Source: Clostridia bacterium (GTDB lineage: Bacteria; Bacillota; Clostridia; Christensenellales; CAG-138). Taken from it: DNA of 33,817 nt. The DNA lies in the NCBI GenBank assembly GCA_030533005.1, contig JAUNJX010000011.1, positions 16,986-50,802 of the forward strand. Direction: 5' to 3'. Position 1 is the stretch's first letter. Every line of letters begins with the position of its first letter. A program made the translations under genes and the position numbers. Positions 24,475-32,876 of the stretch are shown here, one piece after another. A model generated the notes under the pieces. That model did not search any database and was not told the DNA's origin. It saw only the letters and a program-made list of their open reading frames with translations.

Positions 24475-26283
24475 TTAATAAAAATAGTCCACCGCATCGT
24501 ATACGGCCAGCAAGCTGTCCTTGTCGCCGCCGCTTGGCTTCCAGCCCTTATTGAACGCCGCGTTGATATCGCCGCCATGATCGTACATAAATACATTGAA
24601 GCCGCTTTGCCTCACCGCGCCATGCCATATGTGGATACGCTGCTGCGTGGGCGTACCCCGCGTCACCTCATCAAAGGGCGTCCCAAAGGCAGCCGCCCGT
24701 TCAGGCGCGACAGCCTTAACGATGGTGGGCAAAAGAGAGGTATGATCCACCGGCGTATCTACGCGGGGCATAACGTCATGCGTCTCGTTTTTTTCTTTGA
24801 TAAACAAAGCCGCGCCGGCGGAGTTTCTCACCGTACCATAATCCGTATCGCCGTGATCCGCCATGATGATGATGGTGGCGTTTTGGTAAATGTAATCCGG
24901 CAGCTGCGCCAGATACTCGTCTATGATCCTAAACATGCCGTAGCACTGCGCGTGCCGCGTGCCGCTGCCCAGCGCGTCGTCCTCCGTGGCGCCCTCGCTG
25001 AGCGTGTAAGGCGCGTGCGCGCCCTTGAGATCGAAAAGCGTAAACATGTTTCGCTCCCGCGTCAGGGTCATGCTCTCGTGGCGCAACGCGTCATAAAACG
25101 CAATGCCGTCCCAGTTCCATGCCTGCTGCTGCATGCCTGTATCCGCGTCCATCAGCCGGGTCGCCGCAGAAAATTCGCTGTCGTCGATCAGATAGCAAGA
25201 CTTGAGCGCCAACGGAAAATAGCGGAAGTTCGTAAGCATGCTTACAGCCTTCAGCATAGACGGGACAACAAGCTGCGTTTCACTTGGCGCAATGTTATCG
25301 ATGCAGCCCTCCAGATCCTCATAACGCGCGGCGTAGGTAGCCGGGCTGCTTGCAAGGATCTGCCGGTAAAAGCCCTTTTCTTCCAGGATCGCATAAAAAG
25401 CCTGCGCCTTTTCGCCCTTCCACGCCTGTGCGCGATAGGTTTCATGGGATACGCGGGTATAGTCGTATTCGCTTCCCGTCAGGATATAGAGCATCTCGGG
25501 AAATGTAGCGTAATAGGTGGGCGCACAGTGGGTATAATAGGTAAAATCCGTAAAATGATCGAAGCGATCAGGATATTTTTGCAGCATCTCCTCCACGGCC
25601 TGATTGGACAGGGAATCCAGCATAAATATGATGACGTTTTCCCTGTCGGCTATCTCCAGCTGCGCGTCCGTGCGAAAATAAAAAGGGGTGCCCTGTTTCG
25701 TCTGCCGCGCTTTGGCACAGTCCGCACAGACAGAAACGAGCGCTGCGCCCTGCATGAGGATCAGCATGGCCGATACGCCGCACAGCAGGCGGAAACGATG
25801 CTTTTTCAGCAAACGGCAGGCAGCATAAACGGCGGCAAACACCCCCGCCCACAGCAAAAGACCGACATTCGCCTGCGCCGTATACTCCCGCCAATCGATC
25901 AGCGCGCCATTGAGCAGCCCGAAGTTGGGGTTAAGAAAGTTGCCTTGTATATAGCTTGCCAAAGCGAAGGCGGCGATCGCCTTCAGCCCGTTTTCGTAAT
26001 ACGCGCCGCGAAAAAGCGCGAGCAGCGCGGAAAGCAGCAGGGTGAGCAGCATAAAAGCAGCCGCATACCAGGGAAGCGCCGTAAGCGCGTCCACACCGAT
26101 GCTGCTTTGATTGGCATGGATAAGCTCCAGCGGCCCAAAGAACCAATAGATGAACACCAGCAGCGCACAGGGCAGAAGCGCCGTATAGAAGCGTTGCCGC
26201 CACGCGTCGGGCGTACCCGACGCTTCTATCGTCTCCTTTTGCGGGGGACGAACAGACGAGACCGCAATGAACCGCTTCTTCAT
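24475..26283 (-). CDS. LtaS/sulfatase-like membrane phosphotransferase or hydrolase, copy 2
   Basis: This 602-residue protein is a paralogue of the next gene. Both share the TALLPCALLVFIYWFFGPLEL-type first helix and a matching ectodomain. Active-site parts are VIIFMLDSLSN, YYATFPEMLYILTG (Thr in TFPEM) and TIIIMADHGDTD. A basic N-terminal stretch of about 30 residues precedes the first helix. The ATG at 26283 lies 9 nt after the VOC gene stop with only a weak ribosome site (AAGCGGGCG), suggesting translational coupling. I expect it to act outside the membrane on a lipid-linked or surface glycan. The two copies may serve different substituents, one for the acyl branch and one for the phosphonate branch, but that is speculation. 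Confidence 0.87.
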   Translation of the reverse strand: MKKRFIAVSSVRPPQKETIEASGTPDAWRQRFYTALLPCALLVFIYWFFGPLELIHANQSSIGVDALTALPWYAAAFMLLTLLLSALLALFRGAYYENGLKAIAAFALASYIQGNFLNPNFGLLNGALIDWREYTAQANVGLLLWAGVFAAVYAACRLLKKHRFRLLCGVSAMLILMQGAALVSVCADCAKARQTKQGTPFYFRTDAQLEIADRENVIIFMLDSLSNQAVEEMLQKYPDRFDHFTDFTYYTHCAPTYYATFPEMLYILTGSEYDYTRVSHETYRAQAWKGEKAQAFYAILEEKGFYRQILASSPATYAARYEDLEGCIDNIAPSETQLVVPSMLKAVSMLTNFRYFPLALKSCYLIDDSEFSAATRLMDADTGMQQQAWNWDGIAFYDALRHESMTLTRERNMFTLFDLKGAHAPYTLSEGATEDDALGSGTRHAQCYGMFRIIDEYLAQLPDYIYQNATIIIMADHGDTDYGTVRNSAGAALFIKEKNETHDVMPRVDTPVDHTSLLPTIVKAVAPERAAAFGTPFDEVTRGTPTQQRIHIWHGAVRQSGFNVFMYDHGGDINAAFNKGWKPSGGDKDSLLAVYDAVDYFY

Positions 26284-26292
26284 ATCGCCCGC

Positions 26293-26715
26293 TTACGCCT
26301 CCACCAGCTCCACCACGCCAAGCCTGCGGCTTGCAAGAAACACCGTGCGCCTGCCGCCCTGCGCCGCCGAGGGCTTGGGTTCGGCGGTCATGATGAATTT
26401 GTTCTTCTTAAGCAGCGCCACCTGCGCGTCAAAATCTGAGGTATAGTACCCCACATGGTACATCTTATAGGGCTTGGTGGCGATATAGCTGTCCACGGGG
26501 GATTCCTTGCCCGCTTCCAGCGGCGCCAGCAGCTCGATGACCATGTCGCCGTTGCGCATCATAAACGCCTGCACGCCATGGGTCTGCTCGTAGGTGATCT
26601 CCGTCTGCATGGGGGTAAAGCCCAGCAGCGCATAAAGGTCGCGCGCCTCCTCGATAGAGGGCACGGCAATGCCGATGTGGGCGACGCCCGTTACATAGGT
26701 CAGCAGTTCTTCCAT
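26293..26715 (-). CDS. VOC-superfamily protein, methylmalonyl-CoA epimerase-like
   Basis: This 140-residue protein has two beta-alpha-beta3 units of the vicinal oxygen chelate fold. Metal ligands fit the methylmalonyl-CoA epimerase set: H13 (VAHIGIAVPS), E61 or nearby (VIELLAP), H87 (MYHVGYY) and E136 (VVELVEA). The opening THIGIAV-like strand is typical of epimerases rather than glyoxalase I. It may invert an acyl-CoA or acyl-ACP centre, which would go with the PccB-like carboxyltransferase at 7680. Other VOC reactions are possible. ATG follows GGAGGACTTATC; it starts 12 nt after the MBL gene stop. Confidence 0.85.
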   Translation of the reverse strand: MEELLTYVTGVAHIGIAVPSIEEARDLYALLGFTPMQTEITYEQTHGVQAFMMRNGDMVIELLAPLEAGKESPVDSYIATKPYKMYHVGYYTSDFDAQVALLKKNKFIMTAEPKPSAAQGGRRTVFLASRRLGVVELVEA

Positions 26716-26727
26716 GATAAGTCCTCC

Positions 26728-27378
26728 TTATGGTTCGCTTTTGAGCCTCTCGCCCAGATTGAAGGGCGCGTAATGGCCGGGGTAGACCGTCAGCGCCGGA
26801 TCGAGGCTTCGAAGATACGGCACCGCGATCTCGTTGAAGTCCTTGCGGCTGCCGGTCTTATAGCGCGTGGCGGTGGGTACGGGCAGCAGCGTATCGCCTG
26901 TAAAGAGCGCCGCGTCGTCAACGAGGATGCAGATGCAACCGCGGGAATGACCCGGCGTTTCGTGCAGCAGCAGGGTATGTCCCTGCCAGCGGATCGTCGT
27001 TTCGACCTCGAAGCTCTCATCCGCCTCGCAGGAGAACGGCGCCAGCGTCACGCTCTCATCCACCACCAGCTCCTGCATGGCACTTTTGGTCAGCTCAAAA
27101 TAATAGGAATAATTAAGGCGCGGGTCCTGTATGTTGTGCGCGCATGCGGCGGAGCAGAGCACCGGCACATGCAGCGTGCCGCGCACCCAGTTCACACCCG
27201 TGATATGGTCATCATGCTCATGGGTCAGCAGCGCCCGATCCAGCTGCAAGCCCTCTTTTTGCAGCACGTCCTTGATCTCCTCCATTTCGCAGGGATCGAT
27301 GATGAGGGCATGCCCGTTTTCCGTAAGCAGATAGGTATGCGAGCTTAAATAAGGCGTTGTAAAGGTCAGTATTTCCAT
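26728..27378 (-). CDS. Metallo-beta-lactamase-fold hydrolase (glyoxalase II-like)
   Basis: This 216-residue soluble enzyme has the full di-metal site: THEHDDHITG (HxHxDH, residues 53-58), TPGHSRGCICI, FTGDTLLPV and the final YPGHYAP. The family cleaves thioesters, lactams and other esters. In this operon, directly after KAS III and ACP genes, a thioesterase or editing role on acyl-ACP is the simplest guess, but no sequence feature fixes the substrate. It starts 4 nt after the KAS III stop with a poor ribosome site, so translational coupling is likely. Length is normal for the glyoxalase II-like group without the C-terminal helical domain. Confidence 0.87.
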   Translation of the reverse strand: MEILTFTTPYLSSHTYLLTENGHALIIDPCEMEEIKDVLQKEGLQLDRALLTHEHDDHITGVNWVRGTLHVPVLCSAACAHNIQDPRLNYSYYFELTKSAMQELVVDESVTLAPFSCEADESFEVETTIRWQGHTLLLHETPGHSRGCICILVDDAALFTGDTLLPVPTATRYKTGSRKDFNEIAVPYLRSLDPALTVYPGHYAPFNLGERLKSEP

Positions 27379-27382
27379 CGTT

Positions 27383-28453
27383 TCAGCAGCTGGACGTCAC
27401 CGTCTCGCAAAAATCCATGTTCCCAAGCTCCGTCACAGCCGCGCTCCAGCACCAGCCCGCGCCAAACGCGCTCAGGCACACGAGGTACTTTTCCCTGCAC
27501 ATGCGCGCGCCGAAGTTTTCCGTGATATCCATGGGGATGCTCGCGCCGCTGGCGTTGCCGTACGCCTCCACGATGTTCATGGGCAGCTTTTCAAAGGGGA
27601 GCTCCGCGCGTTCGGCCAGCTTGCGCATCATAAAGCGGTTGGGCTGATGGAAAAGGAAATATTCGATCTTTTCCTTCCCGACCCCCGCGTACGCAAGCGT
27701 TTCATCGATGACGAGCGGCACCTCGCGCAGCACGAACTGGAGCACCTCGGTGCCGTTCATGTACATGTTGTCAAGGCTGCGGAAATTGCCCTCGCCGTCG
27801 TCCTTTATCACGGCCGTTTCCGGCGTGCAGGGCATGCGGGAGCCGCCCGCGGGGATGCCCAGCGCATCGCGGCCGGTGCCGTCGGTGAGAAGGTTGAAAT
27901 ACATATCCGGCGCGCCGGACTGGTTTTCCAGTATCGTGACGGTGGCCGCGTCGCCGATCAGGGGATAGCTGTTGCGATCCTGCTTGGAGATCTTGTGGCT
28001 CAATACGTCCGCGTTGACGAGCACCACCTTTTTATCCGGCATGTAGTCCAGCAGCGTAAAGCCCTGCATCATCCCCAGCATGAAGCCGCAGCAGCCCTGC
28101 AAAATATCCATGCACACGACCTCGCGCGAAAGGCCCAGCTTGCCGTGGAGGATATTGCTTACATGCGGCAGAAAATGATCCGGCGTAAGCGTGACGACGA
28201 GCACCGCACCGATCTCCTCTTTCTTCAAAAGCCCTTTCTCCAGCAGGTGCGAAAGCCCGTACAGCGCCAGATCGGAGGAAGCCGTTTCGGGCTTTGCGAT
28301 GCGGTGCTTTTCATAGCCCATGACCTTTTTAAGGCGCAGCGTCTGCTTTTCAGGAAAGCTGTAATTGCCGACCTCATCCTCAAAAAGCGCCTCGTTCTGC
28401 GGCAATACCGTCAGAATGCCGGCGACGCGCTTATTCTTGAAAACCGTTTTCAC
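27383..28453 (-). CDS. 3-oxoacyl-ACP synthase III (KAS III/FabH-like)
   Basis: This 356-residue condensing enzyme has the full Cys-His-Asn triad: C121 in DILQGCCGFML, H269 in FLFHQPNRF and N300 in EAYGNASGASIP. It joins a starter thioester to malonyl-type ACP, or transfers an acyl group. Overall it resembles FabH relatives in polysaccharide clusters more than housekeeping FabH, with a diverged N-terminus (VAGILTVLPQNEALFEDEVGNY). The GTG start lies 6 nt after GGAGG and overlaps the ACP stop as GTGA, tying it to the carrier protein encoded just before it. Starter specificity cannot be predicted from the sequence. Confidence 0.93.
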   Translation of the reverse strand: MKTVFKNKRVAGILTVLPQNEALFEDEVGNYSFPEKQTLRLKKVMGYEKHRIAKPETASSDLALYGLSHLLEKGLLKKEEIGAVLVVTLTPDHFLPHVSNILHGKLGLSREVVCMDILQGCCGFMLGMMQGFTLLDYMPDKKVVLVNADVLSHKISKQDRNSYPLIGDAATVTILENQSGAPDMYFNLLTDGTGRDALGIPAGGSRMPCTPETAVIKDDGEGNFRSLDNMYMNGTEVLQFVLREVPLVIDETLAYAGVGKEKIEYFLFHQPNRFMMRKLAERAELPFEKLPMNIVEAYGNASGASIPMDITENFGARMCREKYLVCLSAFGAGWCWSAAVTELGNMDFCETVTSSC

Positions 28454-28680
28454 AGGCTGCCTCCGTTTTTGCGCACCACGCCCGCGATGGCGTCGGTGTT
28501 GGCAAAGTTTTCGGGCAGGATGTCCAACGCGTCGATAAGGATATCGAACTTTTCCTCCAGGGCCGTCACCAGCTCCACGATGTCGAAGGAATCCAGCATG
28601 CCGTCGCCGATAAAATCGGTGCTGGCGTGAAAATCGTTCTCGGGGCGCAGCTCTGCGAGGATATCATAAATGCTTTCCAT
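28450..28680 (-). CDS. Acyl carrier protein
   Basis: This is a 76-residue ACP with phosphopantetheine Ser31 in GMLDSFDIVELVTALEEKF, followed by IDALDILPENFANTDAI. The DSFDI motif is of the kind found in carriers paired with DltA-like adenylation enzymes and in polyketide-type ACPs. It has an AAAGGAGAAACG ribosome site and is coupled by a 4-nt overlap to KAS III. It is likely the carrier for the adenylation enzyme and formyltransferase encoded upstream, and for KAS III and FabG. Confidence 0.93.
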   Translation of the reverse strand: MESIYDILAELRPENDFHASTDFIGDGMLDSFDIVELVTALEEKFDILIDALDILPENFANTDAIAGVVRKNGGSL

Positions 28681-28719
28681 GGTCGTTTCTCCTTTGTTGC
28701 TTAAAGTATTCGCTTTGTT

Positions 28720-29454
28720 TTATACCAAAACGCTCGCGTCCACAGAGAGTATGTGGCCGTTCACGAATGAGGACATATCCGACGCCAGATATACGCAGGC
28801 GTCCGCGATCTCGCCGGGACGTCCCAGCCTGCGCAGCGGCGTGTTGTCGATATAGTGCTGCAAAAATTCCGGGCCTACGGAGCACATCATGTCCGTTTCG
28901 ATCATGCCCGGCGCGACGGCGTTGACGCGGATGCCCTTGGGGCCAAGCTCCTTGGCGGCGGTCTTTGTCATGGCGATGATCGCACCCTTTGTAGCGGAAT
29001 ACATCAGCTGCCCGGGATTGCCCGTGATGCCCACCACGGAGGAAAAGTTGATGATGCTGCCGCTTTTTTGCCGCATCATAAGTTTGGCGGCCAGCTGCAA
29101 AAGCTCCATGGAGCCAAACACGTTGGTGGCGAAGATCTCCTCCATCACGGGCCGCGTGATCGCGCCGATGAGCGCGTCCGTCATGACGCCGGCGTTATTC
29201 ACCAGCACATCCAGCCGTTTTTGTTCGGCATGGATCTGCATGATGGCCTTTTTATCCGCCGCACCGTCCGAAACGTCAAAATACAGTACATGGACGTTGG
29301 GCGTATCCATGCAGTCGTCTAGGCTGCCAGGCTCGCGGTCGTTCGCGTAAACGATCGCGCCCTCCCGCAAAAACGCCTCCAAGGTGGCGCGCCCCAGGCC
29401 CTTGCCCGCGCCCGTCACCAGACATACCTTATCCTTCAATAACAATCCGCTCAT
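28720..29454 (-). CDS. 3-oxoacyl-ACP reductase (FabG-like SDR)
   Basis: This 244-residue NADPH-dependent reductase has TGAGKGLG at residues 14-21, VNNAG at 85-89, Ser139, and the catalytic Y152-SAT-K156 in full, followed by RVNAVAPGMIETDM. It would reduce the 3-oxoacyl group formed by KAS III to a 3-hydroxyacyl-ACP. The intact active site contrasts with the SDR at 9483, which has lost its Tyr. I used the ATG at 29454 after GGGAGGAAGG, since the longer in-frame start 8 codons upstream would bury that site. It starts 65 nt after the formyltransferase stop, a gap with no clear signal. Confidence 0.93.
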   Translation of the reverse strand: MSGLLLKDKVCLVTGAGKGLGRATLEAFLREGAIVYANDREPGSLDDCMDTPNVHVLYFDVSDGAADKKAIMQIHAEQKRLDVLVNNAGVMTDALIGAITRPVMEEIFATNVFGSMELLQLAAKLMMRQKSGSIINFSSVVGITGNPGQLMYSATKGAIIAMTKTAAKELGPKGIRVNAVAPGMIETDMMCSVGPEFLQHYIDNTPLRRLGRPGEIADACVYLASDMSSFVNGHILSVDASVLV

Positions 29455-29519
29455 CCCGAGACCTTCCTCCCATCCCATTCACGCTGCATGGCATACAGCT
29501 TTTGATCTATATAACGGCC

Positions 29520-30419
29520 CTATTCGGCCTGCGAAGCATCCGCAGCCTTCACAGGCTCCACGCGAAGCGCCAGCGCGCTGCCGTTTTGCGTGATGCGAAG
29601 CTGATTGGATCGTGCGAACACGACGCCGTCCGGCTCGCCCGCCGCAGCCTCCAGCTTATAGCGAAGCACGCGGTATTGCCCGCCGAGAAAGCGAAGCTGC
29701 GCCTTGGGCATAAGGGCCACGGCGCCATAGTCGATGCTGCGCAAAAACCGATAGGAATAGCGCAGCTCGTTTTCTATATGCAAAACGCCCTCGTCCGGCA
29801 CCTCGGCAAGCCGGTATACCCGACGGTTCTCTATGCGCTGCTGCGGCACGCCTGTGAGCGTGCCGTTCAAAAGCGGCTCCAATATCTCCTCAAAGCACGC
29901 AAGCCCCGCCTTCATCGCCTCCCGCACCAGCATCAGCGCCGTGGTGTGTTCGCCGATGGGGATGACCGCCTGCTTGTAGAGCGCGCCCGTATCGATCCCC
30001 GCGTCCACCGCATGCCACGTAACGCCGATATGATCCTCGCCGTTAAAGATGGCCCATGTCGGCGCGTTCTGCCCGGGATAGGCGGGAAGGAGCGCGTCGT
30101 GATAGTTGACGATGCGCAGGTTATCCTTTGCAACGATCTCCCGCGGGAAAAGGTAGCGGTTGCCCGCGCTGATGATCAGCGTGGGCACATCCACGGCGCA
30201 AAACCATGCCGTGAGCGCGTTTTTATCCTCGCAGGCGAAATATTCGACGCCGTATTTCTGCGCCGTCGCCGCGCCCGCAAACAGCGGGAAGGGTCTGTAC
30301 GCGATGTAGGTGATCAGCGGCGCGAGCTTCTTCTCCTCGCTCAAAATACGTACACAGTCGGCGCCGATGGTCGCCGTGCCGATGACCACGATTTTTTCAT
30401 AGCAGCTCGGCGTTTGCAT
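29520..30419 (-). CDS. Formyltransferase (Fmt/ArnA-N-like fold)
   Basis: This 299-residue enzyme transfers a formyl group from N10-formyltetrahydrofolate to an amine. The catalytic set is present: N105 and H107 in VNYHDALLPAYPG, and D143 in HAVDAGIDTGALY. The Rossmann start KIVVIGTATIGADCVRIL is typical of non-tRNA formyltransferases. The C-terminal ~100 residues are not the Fmt tRNA-binding barrel that I can recognise. Two substrates are plausible: an amino sugar nucleotide (rmlA and rmlB are in the locus) or an aminoacyl-ACP, as in the formylation-adenylation-carrier start module of linear gramicidin synthetase; the adjacent adenylation enzyme favours the second. The ATG at 30419 follows GGAGGAG. 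Confidence 0.87.
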   Translation of the reverse strand: MQTPSCYEKIVVIGTATIGADCVRILSEEKKLAPLITYIAYRPFPLFAGAATAQKYGVEYFACEDKNALTAWFCAVDVPTLIISAGNRYLFPREIVAKDNLRIVNYHDALLPAYPGQNAPTWAIFNGEDHIGVTWHAVDAGIDTGALYKQAVIPIGEHTTALMLVREAMKAGLACFEEILEPLLNGTLTGVPQQRIENRRVYRLAEVPDEGVLHIENELRYSYRFLRSIDYGAVALMPKAQLRFLGGQYRVLRYKLEAAAGEPDGVVFARSNQLRITQNGSALALRVEPVKAADASQAE

Positions 30420-30465
30420 TGCGGTTTCTCCTCCATCCATCCAACAGCCCGACGGCCGTTTCTTC

Positions 30466-31992
30466 TCAGGCCTCCAGCCGCTCCTTGAGGGCAAGCCTGT
30501 CGATCTTGCCGTTGGTGTTGCGGGGCATGCTCTCCAGCCGCACATATACGGTAGGGATCATATACTTGGGCAGCGCCGTGCCGATCTGCTTTCTGAGCGC
30601 CGCCACGGGCAGCTCCTCCGCCCCCTCGTAGAAGAACACGATCTCCTTCTTGGCGTGGTCGTACACGATGCAGCCGTTTTCCACAAGTTTGAGCGTGTTG
30701 ATGATGACGTGCTCGATCTCCGCAAGCTCGATGCGATAGCCCGAATGCTTGACAAGCGTATCCTTGCGGCCCCTAAAGACGATCTCGCCCCGCTCGTTCA
30801 CCGCCGCCACGTCGCCGGTGCGGTAGATGGTTTCGGGATAGGTCGTGTTGAGCGGGTTTTGCACGAACGCCGCCGCCGTCTTTTCGGGGTTGTTGTAATA
30901 GCCCATGGCAAGCGAGCTGCCGCGCACGCAAAGCTCGCCCTCCTCGCCGGGCGCGCAAAGCCGGTTCTCCTCGTTCAAAATGAGGATGTCCGTGTTGCGC
31001 ATGGCGTAGCCGATGGGGATGGGCTCGTCGTCGGGAATGTCCCGCTCCACGATATAGTGGGTGCAGTCCAGCGTGATCTCGATGGGCCCGTACATGTTGA
31101 CAAAGCGCGCCCCCTCGAGCGCCCGCCGCCAAATGTTGAACTGCTTGGTGGGGAACACCTCGCCTGCGAACCACACGGTCTTGATATCCGGCAGGGGGAG
31201 CTTGTCCAGCAGCCCCATATTGGCAATGTTCACCATGATGGTAGGCACCCAGAAGATGAAGGTGACACGGTTGTCGATGAGCGTTTGCAAAATGCGGGCG
31301 GGGAAGGCCGCCATGCTCTCCTGCAAGAGCACCATGGTGCCGCCCCGGGACATGAGCAGGCAAAGCTCATAGCTGTAGATATCGAACACGATGGGAGAAA
31401 GGCAGCCCATGACCTCGTTTTCCGAAAAGCCCATGGTGGTGTTCGCCCAGTCGGTAAAGTCGATGAAGCTGTGGTGGTTGAGCACAACGCCCTTGGGTAC
31501 GCCCGTAGAGCCGGAGGTGTTGATGATGCAAAGAGGATCGGTATCCAGCACCGGATAGAGCGTCTTGTCAACGTCCGCCTGTGCATAAGAGAGGGCGGCA
31601 AAATCCAGCGCATCCAGCACCACGGTCTTATCGGCGGGCCAAATGGCCGCCACGGCGCTCTCGTGCGCAGCGTCGGTGATGAGCAGCACCGGATCGATGC
31701 GCTCCAATATGGCGCTGATGCGGGCAGCGGGCGTTTTCACGTCCAGATTCATGTAGGCATTGCCGCTGTAGATGATGCCCATATCCGACACGACGCTGCC
31801 AATGCACTTGGGCATATACACGGCGATCGGCCGGCGGATGACCCCGGCTTTTTGCGCGAGCACACGGCTTAGCTTTTTGCTTTGCTGTGCAAGCGTTGCA
31901 AAATCGATGCTTTTCTCCCCGTCGATGACCGCGGTTTTCGCGCTCACCCGGGCAACGGTCTTTTCAAAGTACTCCAAGATGTTGATCTGCAT
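30466..31992 (-). CDS. Free-standing amino-acid adenylation enzyme (DltA/NRPS A-domain-like)
   Basis: This 508-residue ANL-superfamily enzyme carries standard A-domain motifs: A3 NTSGSTGVPKGV (158-169), A4 FDIYSYEL (203-210) with the Asp that holds an amino group, A5 NMYGPIEIT (299-307), A7 YRTGDVA, A8 FRGRKDTLVKHSGYRIEL and A10 NTNGKID with the catalytic Lys. It should activate an amino acid and load it on a carrier protein. It is not simply DltA, since no dltB or dltD is nearby. The likely partners are the ACP at 28450 and the formyltransferase encoded next. The ATG at 31992 follows AGGAGA; the longer start at 32007 would contain that site. Confidence 0.9.
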   Translation of the reverse strand: MQINILEYFEKTVARVSAKTAVIDGEKSIDFATLAQQSKKLSRVLAQKAGVIRRPIAVYMPKCIGSVVSDMGIIYSGNAYMNLDVKTPAARISAILERIDPVLLITDAAHESAVAAIWPADKTVVLDALDFAALSYAQADVDKTLYPVLDTDPLCIINTSGSTGVPKGVVLNHHSFIDFTDWANTTMGFSENEVMGCLSPIVFDIYSYELCLLMSRGGTMVLLQESMAAFPARILQTLIDNRVTFIFWVPTIMVNIANMGLLDKLPLPDIKTVWFAGEVFPTKQFNIWRRALEGARFVNMYGPIEITLDCTHYIVERDIPDDEPIPIGYAMRNTDILILNEENRLCAPGEEGELCVRGSSLAMGYYNNPEKTAAAFVQNPLNTTYPETIYRTGDVAAVNERGEIVFRGRKDTLVKHSGYRIELAEIEHVIINTLKLVENGCIVYDHAKKEIVFFYEGAEELPVAALRKQIGTALPKYMIPTVYVRLESMPRNTNGKIDRLALKERLEA

Positions 31993-32009
31993 AGCTTCTC
32001 CTGTCATTT

Positions 32010-32876
32010 CTAGCAGTGGGTGACCTTTTCGCCGTTCCTGCCGTATTTATATTCATGCCTTAGGTCCGCCTCGGTAAAGGGCTGCCCCAAAAAATAGCTC
32101 ATGTTTTGGGCAAGTTTGGCCGCGACCTCGCGGTAGACAACCGCTTCCTCCACGCAGATGACCTTGGAATCGCCCAGCCGCTCCCTGCGAAGCAGCCCGC
32201 GATCCGCAAGATCTTCTTCAAAATGATAAAAATTGCAGGGCTGCACGCCGCCGCAGGCCGTGTGGATGGACTGGGTGGTCTCGTATTCCCTGCCGTCCGC
32301 GTCGATAACGCGGCCCGTAAAGGGCTGGTCGTAACGATACGGTACGTCCAGCATCTTTTCCACATGGTGAACATACGTCAGGGATTCGCCCAGCTCGCCG
32401 CCGAAGATCAGAAACTTCGCGCCGCCGTTTTGATGGACGCGGTCAAACGCGCTGTTTTCGCCCAGCGAATCCCGCCCAAGATCGTAAAACGCCCCGGCGC
32501 CCCTGCCGATCACCGATACGGCAAGCAGCGGATCGAGCGTACGGTAAACCACCTCGGAACGCTTGCGCATGTGCTCGAGCAGCACGCCCATGGAGGTCTT
32601 GGAGCTGCGCACGTCATAGACCTCGTGATTGGGAAAGCTGAAGGTGAAGGTCGGCAAAAGCAGGGTAGGCACGTTGAGGGAAAGGAGCACCTCGCTAAGC
32701 GCGTCCAGATATTCCCGCCGCTTCATATCCCTGTTGGGGATGCCGAACATGATGTCGGTATGCACGAAAAGCATATCGCAATCGTGCGCGCCCACAGCCT
32801 TGAGGCGCGACAGCACATCTGCGTCAGTATAGCATATCTTGTCGGCATCCTCAAAGAGTTTTCTTTCACTCGGCAT
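32010..32876 (-). CDS. AAC(3)-family acyltransferase, probably for a sugar amine
   Basis: This 288-residue protein has the antibiotic N-acetyltransferase (AAC(3)) fold: LFVHTDIMFGIP, LLPTFTFSFP, SSKTSMGVLLEHMR, and a catalytic-type His in SLTYVHHVEKMLDVPYRY. A segment that is RSxHPxHS in resistance enzymes reads RTLDPLLAVS, a form I associate with members of polysaccharide loci. I infer acyl transfer from a thioester to an amino sugar or amine, with the acyl group made by the neighbouring ACP enzymes. Resistance to aminoglycosides is unlikely. A GGGAGG site lies 6 nt before the ATG, and the start overlaps the fabD-like stop by 11 nt. Confidence 0.87.
   Translation of the reverse strand: MPSERKLFEDADKICYTDADVLSRLKAVGAHDCDMLFVHTDIMFGIPNRDMKRREYLDALSEVLLSLNVPTLLLPTFTFSFPNHEVYDVRSSKTSMGVLLEHMRKRSEVVYRTLDPLLAVSVIGRGAGAFYDLGRDSLGENSAFDRVHQNGGAKFLIFGGELGESLTYVHHVEKMLDVPYRYDQPFTGRVIDADGREYETTQSIHTACGGVQPCNFYHFEEDLADRGLLRRERLGDSKVICVEEAVVYREVAAKLAQNMSYFLGQPFTEADLRHEYKYGRNGEKVTHC

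Noticed and set aside
24301..26439. Plus-strand open frame of 712 codons opposite LtaS-like copy 2
   Set aside because: Same antisense composition effect. It also crosses the intergenic promoter and two minus-strand genes.
29520..30419. Methionyl-tRNA formyltransferase (fmt)
   Set aside because: The catalytic core matches, but there is no recognisable tRNA-binding C-terminal domain and no def or sun gene beside it. The context is a biosynthetic operon.
30466..31992. dltA of a D-alanylation operon
   Set aside because: The enzyme resembles DltA, but dltB and dltD are absent and the neighbours are formyltransferase, KAS III and FabG.
32010..32876. Aminoglycoside resistance gene
   Set aside because: The fold is AAC(3), but the conserved HPxHS segment differs and the gene is coupled to acyl-chain and glycan genes, so a sugar acyltransferase is more likely.
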